Shown in pieces: positions 37,713 through 53,036 of a DNA stretch of 64,000 nt. The translations under genes and the position numbers were made by a program. Origin of the DNA: Xestospongia bergquistia (Eukaryota; Porifera; Demospongiae; Haplosclerida; Petrosiidae); contig OZ014424.1 in assembly GCA_963965975.1 (NCBI GenBank), positions 248,001 through 312,000 of the forward strand, read 5' to 3'. The notes under the pieces were generated by a model. It had not been told where the DNA came from. It ran no database searches and saw nothing but the letters and a program-made list of their open reading frames with translations. Position 1 is the stretch's first letter. Each line of letters opens with the position of its first letter.

Positions 37713-40420
37713 TTATATATCAGTAAAATCATTTAATTCTGTCATTAATATACTACTAAACTTATCATAAAATGTTTGCAGTATATGTTCCATATCAGGA
37801 CGATCAGCTGGTAAAGATTTAGTACATGACATAATAATTTGATACATTAATGACCAACTACTAGCTAATGATTGGAGCATAGCAGGAAATGTTTGGCGGA
37901 AAGGAAACTGATTGGTCAATACCTCACAGAGAAGTATGCCATAACTATAGACATCCATTTTAGGCGTCTGTGTCTGAGGGACTTCAGGTGCTGCATATAC
38001 TTGTGCTCCAGGTCCCGTTGTCATGGAGAATTGGACGAGATTAGCTGAACCAAAATCAGAGAGTTTACCCTTCCAATTATTGTGACCTTTAGATTCTAAG
38101 AGGACATTAGCACTACTCACGTCACGATGTATAATCTGGTCTTTGTGGCGATGAAGGTAGTTAAGTGCTGCAGCAACGTCACGTAATAGACACAACTTGA
38201 TTTGGTTGTTAGATAGCATGCCATCTTTGTAAGCTTTGCGTAGTGAGGTATCCAGTAACTCTGTAATAATAATAGGACTACCTGATGGATGGTCTAGAAC
38301 AGCTGCTATAAAGAGGAGTAAGTTAGGATGACGTACTTTAGCCATCATACTGATCTCACGACGTACAAGTTGATTGTAATATGGGGAGACTATTTCTGAA
38401 TGAAGCATCTTTAAGGCCACTTTTTGACCTTGTAAAAGACCCACTTGAACTTTTCCCCAACCACCTTCTCCCAATATGATCTTGTTGGATTTGACTTGTA
38501 CATGACTGACCTCCCAATAGTTGATATCAGCTACTGAATTCTCTTCTAATTGTTTGACTTGTCCTTTTAATCTCATATTCTCTACTGTTAGACGAGCAAC
38601 CTGACCTTGTAGTTCTGACTCAAATTGATCTTTATCTCTTTGGAGTTGAGTATGTGAGGCTTGGATTTTTCTCTGAAGATCCCATTTTTCTTTCTCCAGT
38701 TGTTGTTTCTCTCTCTGAATATGCTGTTGAGCTTGTTCACTGTCTCTTTTTTCTTTTTCTATCAATGTTATTTTAGAACGAAGGGTGTCATTTGATGTTT
38801 GAAATTCATGTATTGTTTGCAGTAGTTTAGCTCTCTCATTTTTAAATTCTCTCTCTTGTTGTGTTAACTGTTCTTTGAGACTTTGTACTAATTTGGAATC
38901 ATTTGGTTTAGGGTGGGACTCTCCTGTAATAAAATATAATTACATGTATAATATGTAATATGGGGTCACTCACTTTGCTGTTTTTGGAATTCTTCAAGAC
39001 ATTGTTGTTCATGCTCAATTCTCACATCACTAAAAGTCTGTCCAGTTTGTAGCAAATAAACTGACTCTTCCATTTGTCTATGATCTTCCCCTGTGATTCC
39101 TGTAGCAGCTATAAGGCCTTTCTCACTCTGATCTGAAGGCATTCTATCTAAATTCTTATGATGGCCTATTTTTTTATCATGGTCAATGTTTATAGTCTGC
39201 TTAGCTTCATTTAATAGATCTTTTTGAGCACGATATTCTTCAACACTGGCACAATATTCTTTAGCTAACTTTGTGTTCAGTTCATTTTCTTTCTGTTGTT
39301 CTAGTTTATATTCATTAACATGAAGAACCAACTGTTCGGGAAGATAAACCCGACTATGTCCAGATGATATAGTGAAGAGATTCTGACCATGACTACCAGT
39401 GAGATCTAGACTTAGATCAGGAAATTCTTCATGGACTTTTATCTTCTCATCCTATAAAGTAAACATATAAAGTACTACAATATAATATATATAGTTATGT
39501 AAACTAACTGTTTCAACTCCTACAGCAATGACTTGAGGTGAACCAATCTCTCTTGATAGTCTTATTGGTGCCACCCACCTAACAGTACCCATGATAGGTC
39601 TTTCTTTAATAGATTGTAACACAACACGATTGCCATTTTTAAATTTATACTCTGTAGTTGTAAGTTTGGAAGTAGGCTTATCATGATCAATGTCTAATCC
39701 TCCTTGAAACCTTTGAGCAAGTTTCTCTAATGTATCTTGTTCTAAATGGCTTCTAGCATGTTCCTTTGGAGTAGTTTGATGTTCTATGTTGGAATAAAAT
39801 GTAGATTTTTTTAGAATTCTGTCCATAGCTACAAAAACACCATTATTATCACTGCATTGAAAGTGAGGTCTACCATTAGTATTACCTCTACCACGATAGT
39901 TATCTTCCTAAACACATCATATTAAAATTAACACAAATCATTATAATAAACTTACTGTGATTTCAATACCAAAGAATATTCCATCACTTTCTTGAACAGG
40001 ACCAATGTAACGTATTTTTCCATGAATAATATTACTTGCTGAGTTTTGGCCTAGATCTAATTTAAATATGACTATATCTTCTAATTTTAGTGCCATTATC
40101 TCTTTCTTTTTTTCTTCTCTTAAATACTCCTTTAAACGCACACCTGCAGGTTGTACTGCTAACAGATATGGTATTTCATCTTCATGTAATGGTAAAACCT
40201 CAGTGTCTTCAGCATGGAGGGTGACAATATCTGGACCAGTAAGCAACTGATAATTAAGTGGTTTACCCTCCTTACTAAGTAGTCGATCTTTTACAGGTAT
40301 TTCAACTACTAAATCTCCTTTGAATATTCTACATTCCCATGGATCTTCTCCCTCTTTCTCTGGTTTACCCTCACCAAACATTTCTTTTGTTAAGATAAAA
40401 ACTGTGGATGTAGTAGCCAT
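37713..40420 (-). CDS. KIN6: CAP-Gly(x2), coiled coil, TKL kinase (class B)
   Basis: Four exons (40420-39956, 39907-39509, 39451-38974, 38923-37713) join in frame to about 850 residues. CAP-Gly region 1 lies at about 130-190 (IRYIGPVQESDGIFFGIEI, then GRPHFQCSDNNGVFVAMD) and region 2 at about 225-305 (NRVVLQSIKERPIMG). The third CAP-Gly region of the sister genes is absent: the linker ending EEFQKQQS passes through a phase-1 intron straight into the coiled coil (GESHPKPNDSKLVQSL). The kinase has GEGGWGKV, VALKML, HRDVSSANVLLE and DFGSAN. It is the intact twin of KIN2 (offset about 18.35 kb), differing by a 9-nt deletion in the coiled coil and by lacking both stops. Confidence 0.87.
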
Positions 40421-40743
40421 TATGTCAAAGTCTCTAGTGAAAGAAATAATAAATAAAATGAACTTGCATTCGGAAAGAGGAAGGGACTGGCAACACGAGA
40501 CTAATCATGGTAGACTCTACACCTCCCACTTATTAAGAGGGGAGTGGCTTTTGTGAGTTTATTCATCAGCTGAAGCATAGCAGAAATGTTTGATTAAGAA
40601 AACAATAATTATTTAGAAGTACAGGGTATTAAAAACGCACACTAAAAGTAAATATAAAAATATCATATAAAACTAATACACATATCAGTATTAAAATATG
40701 TCAAATACTATTACACTCTATTATTAGTACAATAGTTAATACA
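40421..40743. other. KIN6-KIN7 spacer
   Basis: About 320 bases, nearly identical to the KIN2-KIN3 spacer (22070-22393), with the same GAGTGGCTTTTGTGAGTTTA block. It must carry the KIN6 promoter and KIN7 3' end. No gene is seen. Confidence 0.6.
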
Positions 40744-42554
40744 TTACTTTGGACGTTGTTTAATATAACTATCAAGACGTTCAATTACTTGTTTCATTAT
40801 TGGACGACTACTGGGATCTTCTTTAATACAAGAGAGTATCAAATAATGAAGAGGTGGAGACCTTGAACGAACTTGTTGAAGCATATCTTGGAAAACAGGA
40901 GGGTCTGGAAAACGACAAGTCATAACTTCACAGAGGAGAACACCATAGCTAAAGACATCTATCTTAGTAGTTTGAACATTCTGGGCTCTAAATATACTTG
41001 GTACAGACTCAGGAGCACTATACACTAGAGCACCTGCAGCTTGAGTGACTGCATAGCGAGCTTTATTAGCAGAACCAAAGTCAGAGATCTTAGTCTTCCA
41101 TTTATGAGGACCTTTAAATTCTAGGAGGACATTGGCACTACTCACATCACGATGTATAATAGGATCATGTAGACAATGTAAGTAGTTTAGACCTACTGCT
41201 ACATCTCGCATTATAGTCAACACGACAGGTTCACAGGATGGATCAGGGATGAGTTGTTTGGTCTCATAAACATTACGTAATGATGTATCCATAATCTCAG
41301 TAATAATCATAGGATTACCAGATGGATCATCTAATACAGCACCAATAAACTGGAGAAGATTAGGATGACGTAACTGAGCCATTGTATTGATCTCACGATG
41401 TAATAACTCATCATTATCTTGACTCTTTATAACTTGATACATCTGTTTCACAGCTACTCTTTGCTCTCTAAATATACCAGCCCATATAACACCCCAACCA
41501 CCTCTTCCTAGCTCTTCTTTAGTAAGAATGACCTCATTATGACTCACTTTCCATAAACTATGTTCTAATTGTCTTTTCAGTTGCATATTTTCCATTCTTA
41601 ACTGAGCTACCTCATCTACATGACCTTCTAGTTCTGATTCAAGCTGTTCTTTCTCTTGTTGGAGTTGAGTGTGTGAGGTTTGTAGATCCATGATCTCTCT
41701 CTGAAGATGTTGTCTCTCTCTCCTGAACATTGCTCTATCATTTTCAAGCTCTCTCTCTTGTTGAATCAACTGTTCTCTTAGACTTTGTACTAGTTTGGAA
41801 TCATCTGCTGTAGGACGGAGCTCTCCTGTAATATAAGTTATATCATAGTTCAATTATTAAGAACTATACAATATAGTTATATCACAATATACTAACTGTT
41901 GAGTATATAATAATTAAAATAAATAAAGAACTTACTAAATACAAATTCTGACTTGATCTTTGTAGTGTTTGCGTATACTTCAGCCACACCCCAATATGGT
42001 CTATCAGTAGGTAGTCCAGTCCATCCAACACACTGGAACTTCCCATCAATATAACAATGTAGTTCTCCACTTGATGTGACACTACATCCTACTGATTGAC
42101 CTACTAATATATCATTGAGATTGAAAGTTAGCTGTCTCTTTTGATCAGAATTGTAAACTGTATTAACTGATAGTATCCAATAATTGGAACTCGAATAAAA
42201 TCTTAGAGAATCTTCTGGCATGTCTATGTCATCAGGACACTCAGTAGTAAGTCCAATACGCTGAAGATAACAAACAATATACATATTATAGATAATATAC
42301 TACATTCTAATATTATGTAAGTTAAACATAGAAGTTATAATACTCACAAGTGATCCAACATATGGTCGTTGTCCTTTAGAAGGTGTATGTTTTTCAATTC
42401 GTTTCACTTGAAACAAGTCTCCAGTAGCAATAGGTTGTTCAGTGAACACAATACTATAGCTCCAACCTCTCACTCGATGTGCTACTGTTCCTTTCTGAAG
42501 TAGACGGATATTAGGGCCATGATTTTGATGAAATGAGCCAACCCTACCAGCCAT
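40744..42554 (-). CDS. KIN7: Neuralized (NHR) domain, coiled coil, TKL kinase (class A)
   Basis: Three exons (42554-42348, 42260-41936, 41825-40744) join in frame to about 537 residues. Residues 1-175 form an NHR domain: GSFHQNHGPNIRLL, IVFTEQPIATGDLFQVK, GSLRIGLTTECP, VGCSVTSSGELHCYIDGK and the closing PYWGVAEVYANTTKIKSEF. NHR domains mediate substrate and lipid binding in Neuralized E3 ligases. A phase-1 intron then leads to a short coiled coil (about 185-265) and a kinase with GRGGWGVI, VAVKQM, HRDVSSANVLLE and DFGSAN. The first in-frame ATG is 42554, and the domain starts right after it. A 90-bp tandem duplication covers the start codon region. No RING finger is present. Confidence 0.86.
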
Positions 42555-42693
42555 TAGAAGATGAGCCACACCCTTAATTAATAGGAAGTATAGTTCAATT
42601 AAAAGCTCATGATTTTGATGAAATGAGCCAACCCTACCAGCATTAGGAGATAAGCCACACCCTCAATTAATAGGAAGTGTAGTTCAATTTAGA
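42518..42693. repeat. 90-bp tandem duplication across KIN7 start
   Basis: A unit starting at 42518 (CATGATTTTGATGAAATGAG) repeats at 42608 with a few differences, giving a 90-bp period. The first copy contains the KIN7 start codon and first codons on the minus strand. The second copy has lost the ATG and is a relic. It ends where the DHX16-like relic begins. Confidence 0.85.
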
Positions 42694-42709
42694 AGCTCAT
42701 CAAGTCAAT

Positions 42710-42903
42710 GACATAGCAGATACAGTAGAGTGGATCAGTGATCTACTCCATGATATACTAGATATCTCAGATCATTTCACAGTTGAGTTCTTAGTAGGAC
42801 TAGCAAAGAAGACATCTTCACCTGATGTCTTTCTCTCTCAACTCCAAGACACAGGCACCATTATTATTAATGTCTCTGTCAGATATTTCTCCAAGAGAGA
42901 GTA
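42710..42903 (+). pseudogene. Relic of DHX16 exon 1 (copy beside KIN7)
   Basis: Read on the plus strand this piece follows the first exon of DHX16 (47748 onward): ADTVEWISDLLHDIL, HFTVEFLVGLAKKTSS and VFLSQLQDTGTI. The start codon is ATA and similarity stops near SVRYFSK. It lies head to head with KIN7 as DHX16 does with KIN9, so it was carried along when the NHR-kinase gene and its bidirectional promoter were copied. Confidence 0.88.
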
Positions 42904-43498
42904 ACTTATCTTATAGAAAACTGGTAGACTACACCTCCTAGTTTATATACTGAATAAGAGGGAGTGGCGTTTGTGAGTTTATTCATATACAATAACTGAC
43001 ATCACTAGTAGTACCTGAAGCATAGCAGGAATGTTTAATGTAAGAAGTATATGTGTGACCTGATTTGCAAAAAGGGACCACTTCTGTCAAAACATTTGTG
43101 ACCTGATTTGTGAAAAAATCTCTGTTAAAACATTTCAAAAAACATTTTTCCATACATATATAATAGTTATATATATATAATAACTATACAAAACTGAGAT
43201 GTTTTAACATACAGTGGTTTGTTCACAAATCAGGTCACAAATGTTTTGAATGAAGTGGTCCCTTTTTTCAAAACAGGTCACATATACTATAATAATAATA
43301 ATTGACCAATAATAAATTGTGTCATTAATTCATTATAGCTAAAGACAAAACATTGAAAAGAATACTAATAAAAATGGAAATAGCAAAAGTACTAAAAGTA
43401 ATTATAAAAATATCATATAAAACTAATACACATATTATTATTATTAAAATATGTCAAATACTATTACACACTCTATCATTACTACAATAGTCAGTAGA
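42904..43498. other. KIN7-KIN8 spacer
   Basis: Nearly 600 bases without a gene, including the MITE-like element. It carries the GTGAGTTTATTCATATACAA and CTGAAGCATAGCAGGAATG blocks shared with the KIN8-KIN9 spacer, and ends in the 3' flank of KIN8. Confidence 0.6.
43050..43284. mobile_element. MITE-like palindromic element
   Basis: An arm of about 90 nt at 43050-43142 is repeated in inverted orientation at about 43192-43284, with a short AT-rich loop between. Shared words read outward in are TGACCTG, AAAGGGACCACTTC, AAAACATTTGTGACCTGAT and TGTTAAAACAT. There is no coding capacity. The paralogous spacer at about 45620-45640 has the same flanks without the element, so this is a real insertion. 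The ends are AT-rich (TAT/ATA), and a TA or TATA target duplication is possible. Confidence 0.8.
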
Positions 43499-45325
43499 TT
43501 ACTTTGGACGTTGTTTAATATAACTATCAAGACGTTCAATTACTTGTTTCATTATTGGACGACTACTGGGATCTTCTTTAATACAAGAGAATATCAAATC
43601 ATAAAGAGATGGAGACCTTGAATGAACTTGTTGAAGCATATCTTTGAAAATGGAAGGGTCTGGAAAACGACAAGTCATAACTTCACAGAGGAGAACACCA
43701 TAGCTAAAGACATCTATCTTAGTAGTCTGAGCTTTCTGGACTCTAACAATACTTGGTACAGACTCAGGAGCGCTATACAATAGAGAACCTGCAGCTTGAG
43801 TAACTGCATAACGAGCTTTATTAGCAGAGCCAAAGTCAGAGATCTTAGTCTTCCATTTATGAGGACCTTTAGATTCTAGGAGGACATTGGCACTACTCAC
43901 ATCACGATGTATAATAGGATCAGGTAGACAGTGTAAGTAGTTTAGACCTACTGCTACATCTCACATTATAGTTAACATGACAGGTTCACAGGTTGGATGA
44001 GGGATGAGTTGTTTGGTCTCATAAGCACCACGTAATGATGTATCCATAATCTCAGTAATAATCATAGGATTACCAGATGGGTCATCTAATACAGCACCAA
44101 TAAACTGGAGTAGATTAGGATGACGTAACTGAGCCATTGTATTGATCTCACGATGTAATAACTCAAGAGTGTCTTCATTAATGATAAGTTCATGCATCTG
44201 CTTCACAGCTACTCTCTGTTCTCTAAAGATACCAATCCATATAGCACCCCAAGCTCCTTTACCTAACTTCTCTTTAGTAAGAGTGACCTCTTTATGACTA
44301 ACTTCCCATGAGTTGTGGTCATGTTGTCCTTTTTGTTCCAATGTTAGACGAGTTATCTGACCTTGTAGTTCAGACTCCAACTGATCTTTATCTCTTTGGA
44401 GTTGAGTGTAAGAGGCTTGGAGATCATTGACCTCTCTTTGAAGATGTTGTTTCTCTTCCTCTAGTTGTTGCATCTCCCTCTTGAACTTAGCTTCAAAGTC
44501 TCTCTCTTGTAGTGTTAATTGTTCTTTGAGACTTTGTACTAGTTTGGAATCGTCTGGTTTAGGATGTGGCTCTCCTGTAATTAATAGATATATATTGGAC
44601 ATAGTTTAAATAGAAGCATAATACAATGTAATCATATTATGGAATCATATTCATAACAAATCACAATATACTGAAATGATTAGTATATAATATAATAATT
44701 AATGAACTTACTAAATACAAATTCTGACTTGATCTTTTTAACTGGTCCGTATACATCAGCCACACCCCAATATGGTCTATGAGTAGGTAGTCCAGTCCAT
44801 CCAACACATTGGAACTTCCCATCAATATAACAATGTAGTTCTCCACTTGATGTTACACTACATCCTACAGATTGACCTACTAATAAATCATTGAGATTGA
44901 AAGTTAGCTGTTTCTTTTGATTAGAAAAGTAAACTGTATTAGAATATAATATCCAATACTTGGAACTGGAACAAAATCCTGCAGTATCTTCTGGTATCTT
45001 TATGTCATCTGGACATTCAATAGTCAGTCCAATACTCTGAAGATAGCAAACAATACATATATTATAGATAACAATATGTTATATTATACTCTAATTATAA
45101 TATTATGTAATTTAACACTAAAGTTATAATACTCACAAGTGATCCAGACCATCCTCTCTCTTTCTCAATCAGTTTAACTTGAAACACATCTCCAATAACA
45201 ATGAGTTGTTTAGTGAACACTATACCATTATTAAAACCCTTCACACGATGTGCTACTGTTCTTTCCTCAAGGAGATAGATGTTAGATCCATGATCATGAT
45301 GAAAGGTACCTAATTTGCCAGCCAT
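43499..45325 (-). pseudogene. KIN8: inactivated NHR-kinase gene
   Basis: Three exons match KIN7 and KIN9: exon 1 from ATG 45325 (MAGKLGTFHHDHGSNIYLL), an NHR second exon at about 45041-44710, and a coiled coil plus class A kinase exon from about 44577. A TGA at 43961-43963 interrupts the kinase between LTIM and DVAVGLNYLH, where KIN7 has CGA (Arg). This is a single CpG-type transition. The rest, including HRD, DFGSAN and the YIKQRPK end, stays open downstream. Exon 1 is slightly shorter before the GWSGSL junction than in KIN7. A truncated product with NHR, coiled coil and N-lobe could still be made, so it may be recent or not wholly dead. Confidence 0.75.
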
Positions 45326-45355
45326 TTAAGAGATGAGCCACACCCTTACTTTATA

Positions 45356-45500
45356 GTATGATATACTAGGTCTCTCAGATTATTATACAGCTGAGGTCTT
45401 AGTAGGACTAGCTAGGAAGACCTCCTCAACAGATGCCTTTTTCTCTCAACTCAAGACACAGGAACCATTAATATCAGTGACTGTCAGGGTTTTTGTCAGT
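45356..45500 (+). pseudogene. Relic of DHX16 exon 1 (copy beside KIN8)
   Basis: The plus strand resembles DHX16 exon 1 from GATATATTAGGTCT onward: LGLSDYYTAEVLVGLARKTS and AFFSQ, with a small deletion in CTCAACTCCAAGACACAGG that shifts the frame. Its 5' start is missing. It lies head to head with KIN8. Confidence 0.82.
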
Positions 45501-45838
45501 AGAGAGTAGTAGACTACACATCCCACTTCCTATTAGTGGGTTTTGTGAGTTTATTCATATACAATAATTCTGACATCACTAGTAGTACCTGAAGCATAGC
45601 AGGAATGTTTAATGTAAGAAGTACATTATACTATAATATAAGTGACAGATAATAAATTGTGTCATTAATTTATTATAGCTAAAGAAAATACATCAAATAG
45701 AATAGTAATAAAAACACACACTGCAAAAACACTAAAAGTAATTATAAAAATATCCTATAAAACTAATACACATATTATTATTATTAAAATATGTCAAATA
45801 CTATTACACACTCTATTATTAGTACAATAGTTAATATA
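45501..45838. other. KIN8-KIN9 spacer
   Basis: About 340 AT-rich bases paralogous to the KIN7-KIN8 spacer but without the MITE-like insert (empty site near 45620-45640). It carries the KIN9 3' end. No gene is seen. Confidence 0.6.
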
Positions 45839-47680
45839 TTATTTTGGATGTTGTTTAATATAACTATCAAGATGTTCAATTATTTGTTTCATTATTGGAC
45901 GACTACTGGGATCTTCTTTAATACAAGAGAATATTAAATCATAAAGAGATGGAGATCTTGAATGAACTTGTTGTAACATCTCTTGGAAAATGGAAGGGTC
46001 TGGAAAACGACAAGTCATAACTTCACAGAGGAGAACACCATAGCTAAAGACATCTATCTTAGTAGTCTGAGCTTTCTGGACTCTAAATATACTTGGTACA
46101 GACTCAGGAGCACTATATACTAGAGCACCTGCAGCTTGAGTGACTGCATAGCGAGCTTTATTAGCAGAACCAAAGTCAGAGATCTTAGTCTTCCATTTAT
46201 GAGGACCTTTAGATTCTAGGAGGACATTGGCACTACTCACATCACGATGTATAATAGGATCAGGTAGACAATGTAAGTAGTTTAGACCTACTGCTACATC
46301 ACGTATTATAGTCAACATGACAGGTTCACAGGATGGATCAGGAGTGAGTTGTTTGGTCTCATAAGCATTACGTAATGAGATATCCATAATCTCAGTAATA
46401 ATCATAGGATTACCAGATGGATCATCTAATACAGCACCAATAAACTGGAGGAGATTAGGATGACGTAACTGAGCCATTGTATTGATCTCACGATGTAATA
46501 ACTCAAGAGTGTCTTCATTAATGATGAGTTCATGTATCTGCTTCACAGCTACTCTCTGTTCTCTAAAGATACCAATCCATATAACACCCCAAGCTCCTTT
46601 ACCTAACTTCTCTTTAGTAAGAGTGACCTCTTTATGACTAACTTTCCATGAACTGTGGTCATGTTGTCCTTTTTGTTCCAATATTAGACGAGTTATTTGA
46701 CCTTGTAGTTCAGACTCCAACTGATCTTTATCTTTTTGGAGTTGAGTGTAAGAGGCTTGTAGATCAGTGACCTCTCTTTGAAGATGTTGTTTTTCTTCCT
46801 CTAGTAGTTCTTTCTCCATCATTAACTTAGTCCTCTCATTTTGAAACTCCTTATCTTGTTGTGTTAACTGTGCTCTAAGACTTTGTACTAGTTTGGATTC
46901 ATCTGTTGTAGGGTAGGGCTCTCCTGAAATTAATAGATATAATTATATTGGTCATAACTTAATTTTAGGCTGTACTATACAATGTAATCATATTATGGAA
47001 TGATAGTCACAGTGTAATTATCACAATATACTGAAATGATGAGTATAGTCAATGAACTTACTAAATACAAATTCTGACTTGATCTTTGTAGTGTTTGCGT
47101 ATACATCAGCCACACCCCAATATGGTCTATCAGTAGGTAGTCCAGTCCATCCAACACATTGGAACTTCCCATCAATATAACAATGTAGTTCTCCATTTGA
47201 TGTGACACTACATCCTACTGATTGACCTACTGATAAACTATTGAGATTGAAAGTTAGTGGTCTCATTTGATTACAATTGTAAACAGCGTTAGAATATAAT
47301 ATCCAATAATTGGGACTAGAAAGATATTTCCCAATAAATTGGTGTATCTCTATGTCATCAGGACATTGAGTAGTCATTCCAATATTCTGAAGATAGTAAA
47401 CAATATATATATTATAGATAATATACTACATTCTAATATTATGTAAGTTAAACATAGAAGTTATAATACTCACAAGTGATCCAGCATATAGCCGTTGTCC
47501 TTTAGAAGGTGTATGTTTTTCAATCCATTTCACTTGAAACAAGTCTCCAATAACAATAGGTTGTTCAGTGAATACTATACCATTATTATAACTCTTCACT
47601 CGATGTGCTACTAATCCTCTCTCAAGAAGACTTATATTAGAACCATGATTTCGATGAAAGGAACCAACTCTACCAGCCAT
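45839..47680 (-). CDS. KIN9: Neuralized (NHR) domain, coiled coil, TKL kinase (class A)
   Basis: Three exons (47680-47474, 47386-47062, 46923-45839) join in frame to about 538 residues. NHR motifs are GSFHRNHGSNISLL, GIVFTEQPIVIGDLFQVK, VGCSVTSNGELHCYIDGK and PYWGVADVYANTTKIKSEF. The coiled coil is about 185-265. The kinase has GKGAWGVI, VAVKQI, HRDVSSANVLLE, DFGSAN and a terminal YIKQHPK. Its start codon is only 67 bases from that of DHX16 on the other strand. Because the DHX16 neighbour is intact here and only a relic beside KIN7 and KIN8, KIN9 probably occupies the ancestral position of the NHR-kinase group. Confidence 0.86.
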
Positions 47681-47747
47681 TAGATGAGCCACATCCTTAA
47701 GTTAATTAAAAGGAGGTGTGGCTCTACTGGCTCGTCGTTTTAACGAC
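47681..47747. promoter_or_regulatory. 67-bp KIN9/DHX16 bidirectional interval
   Basis: Only 67 bases separate the divergent start codons of KIN9 (47680) and DHX16 (47748). Core promoter and both 5' leaders must be extremely short or overlap the coding regions. Related intervals sit beside KIN7 and KIN8, with relics of DHX16 on the far side. Confidence 0.6.
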
Positions 47748-52943
<5,196 letters not shown>

Positions 52944-53036
52944 ACATAACTTGACAGTATGTGATTCATTTGTAAATAAACCACACCCACCCACTTTATG
53001 TTTTCAGGTAATGTAACAAATCATTAAAATCATTTT

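Noticed and set aside
41882-42082. Small minus-strand frame overlapping the NHR exon (also at 44661 and 46993)
   Set aside because: Repeated in all three NHR genes only because the exon is duplicated; the alternative frame carries the NHR motifs.
47718-47747. Upstream in-frame extension of DHX16 starting at GTG 47718
   Set aside because: Nuclear genes rarely start at GTG, and the ATG at 47748 aligns with the N-terminus of animal DHX16.
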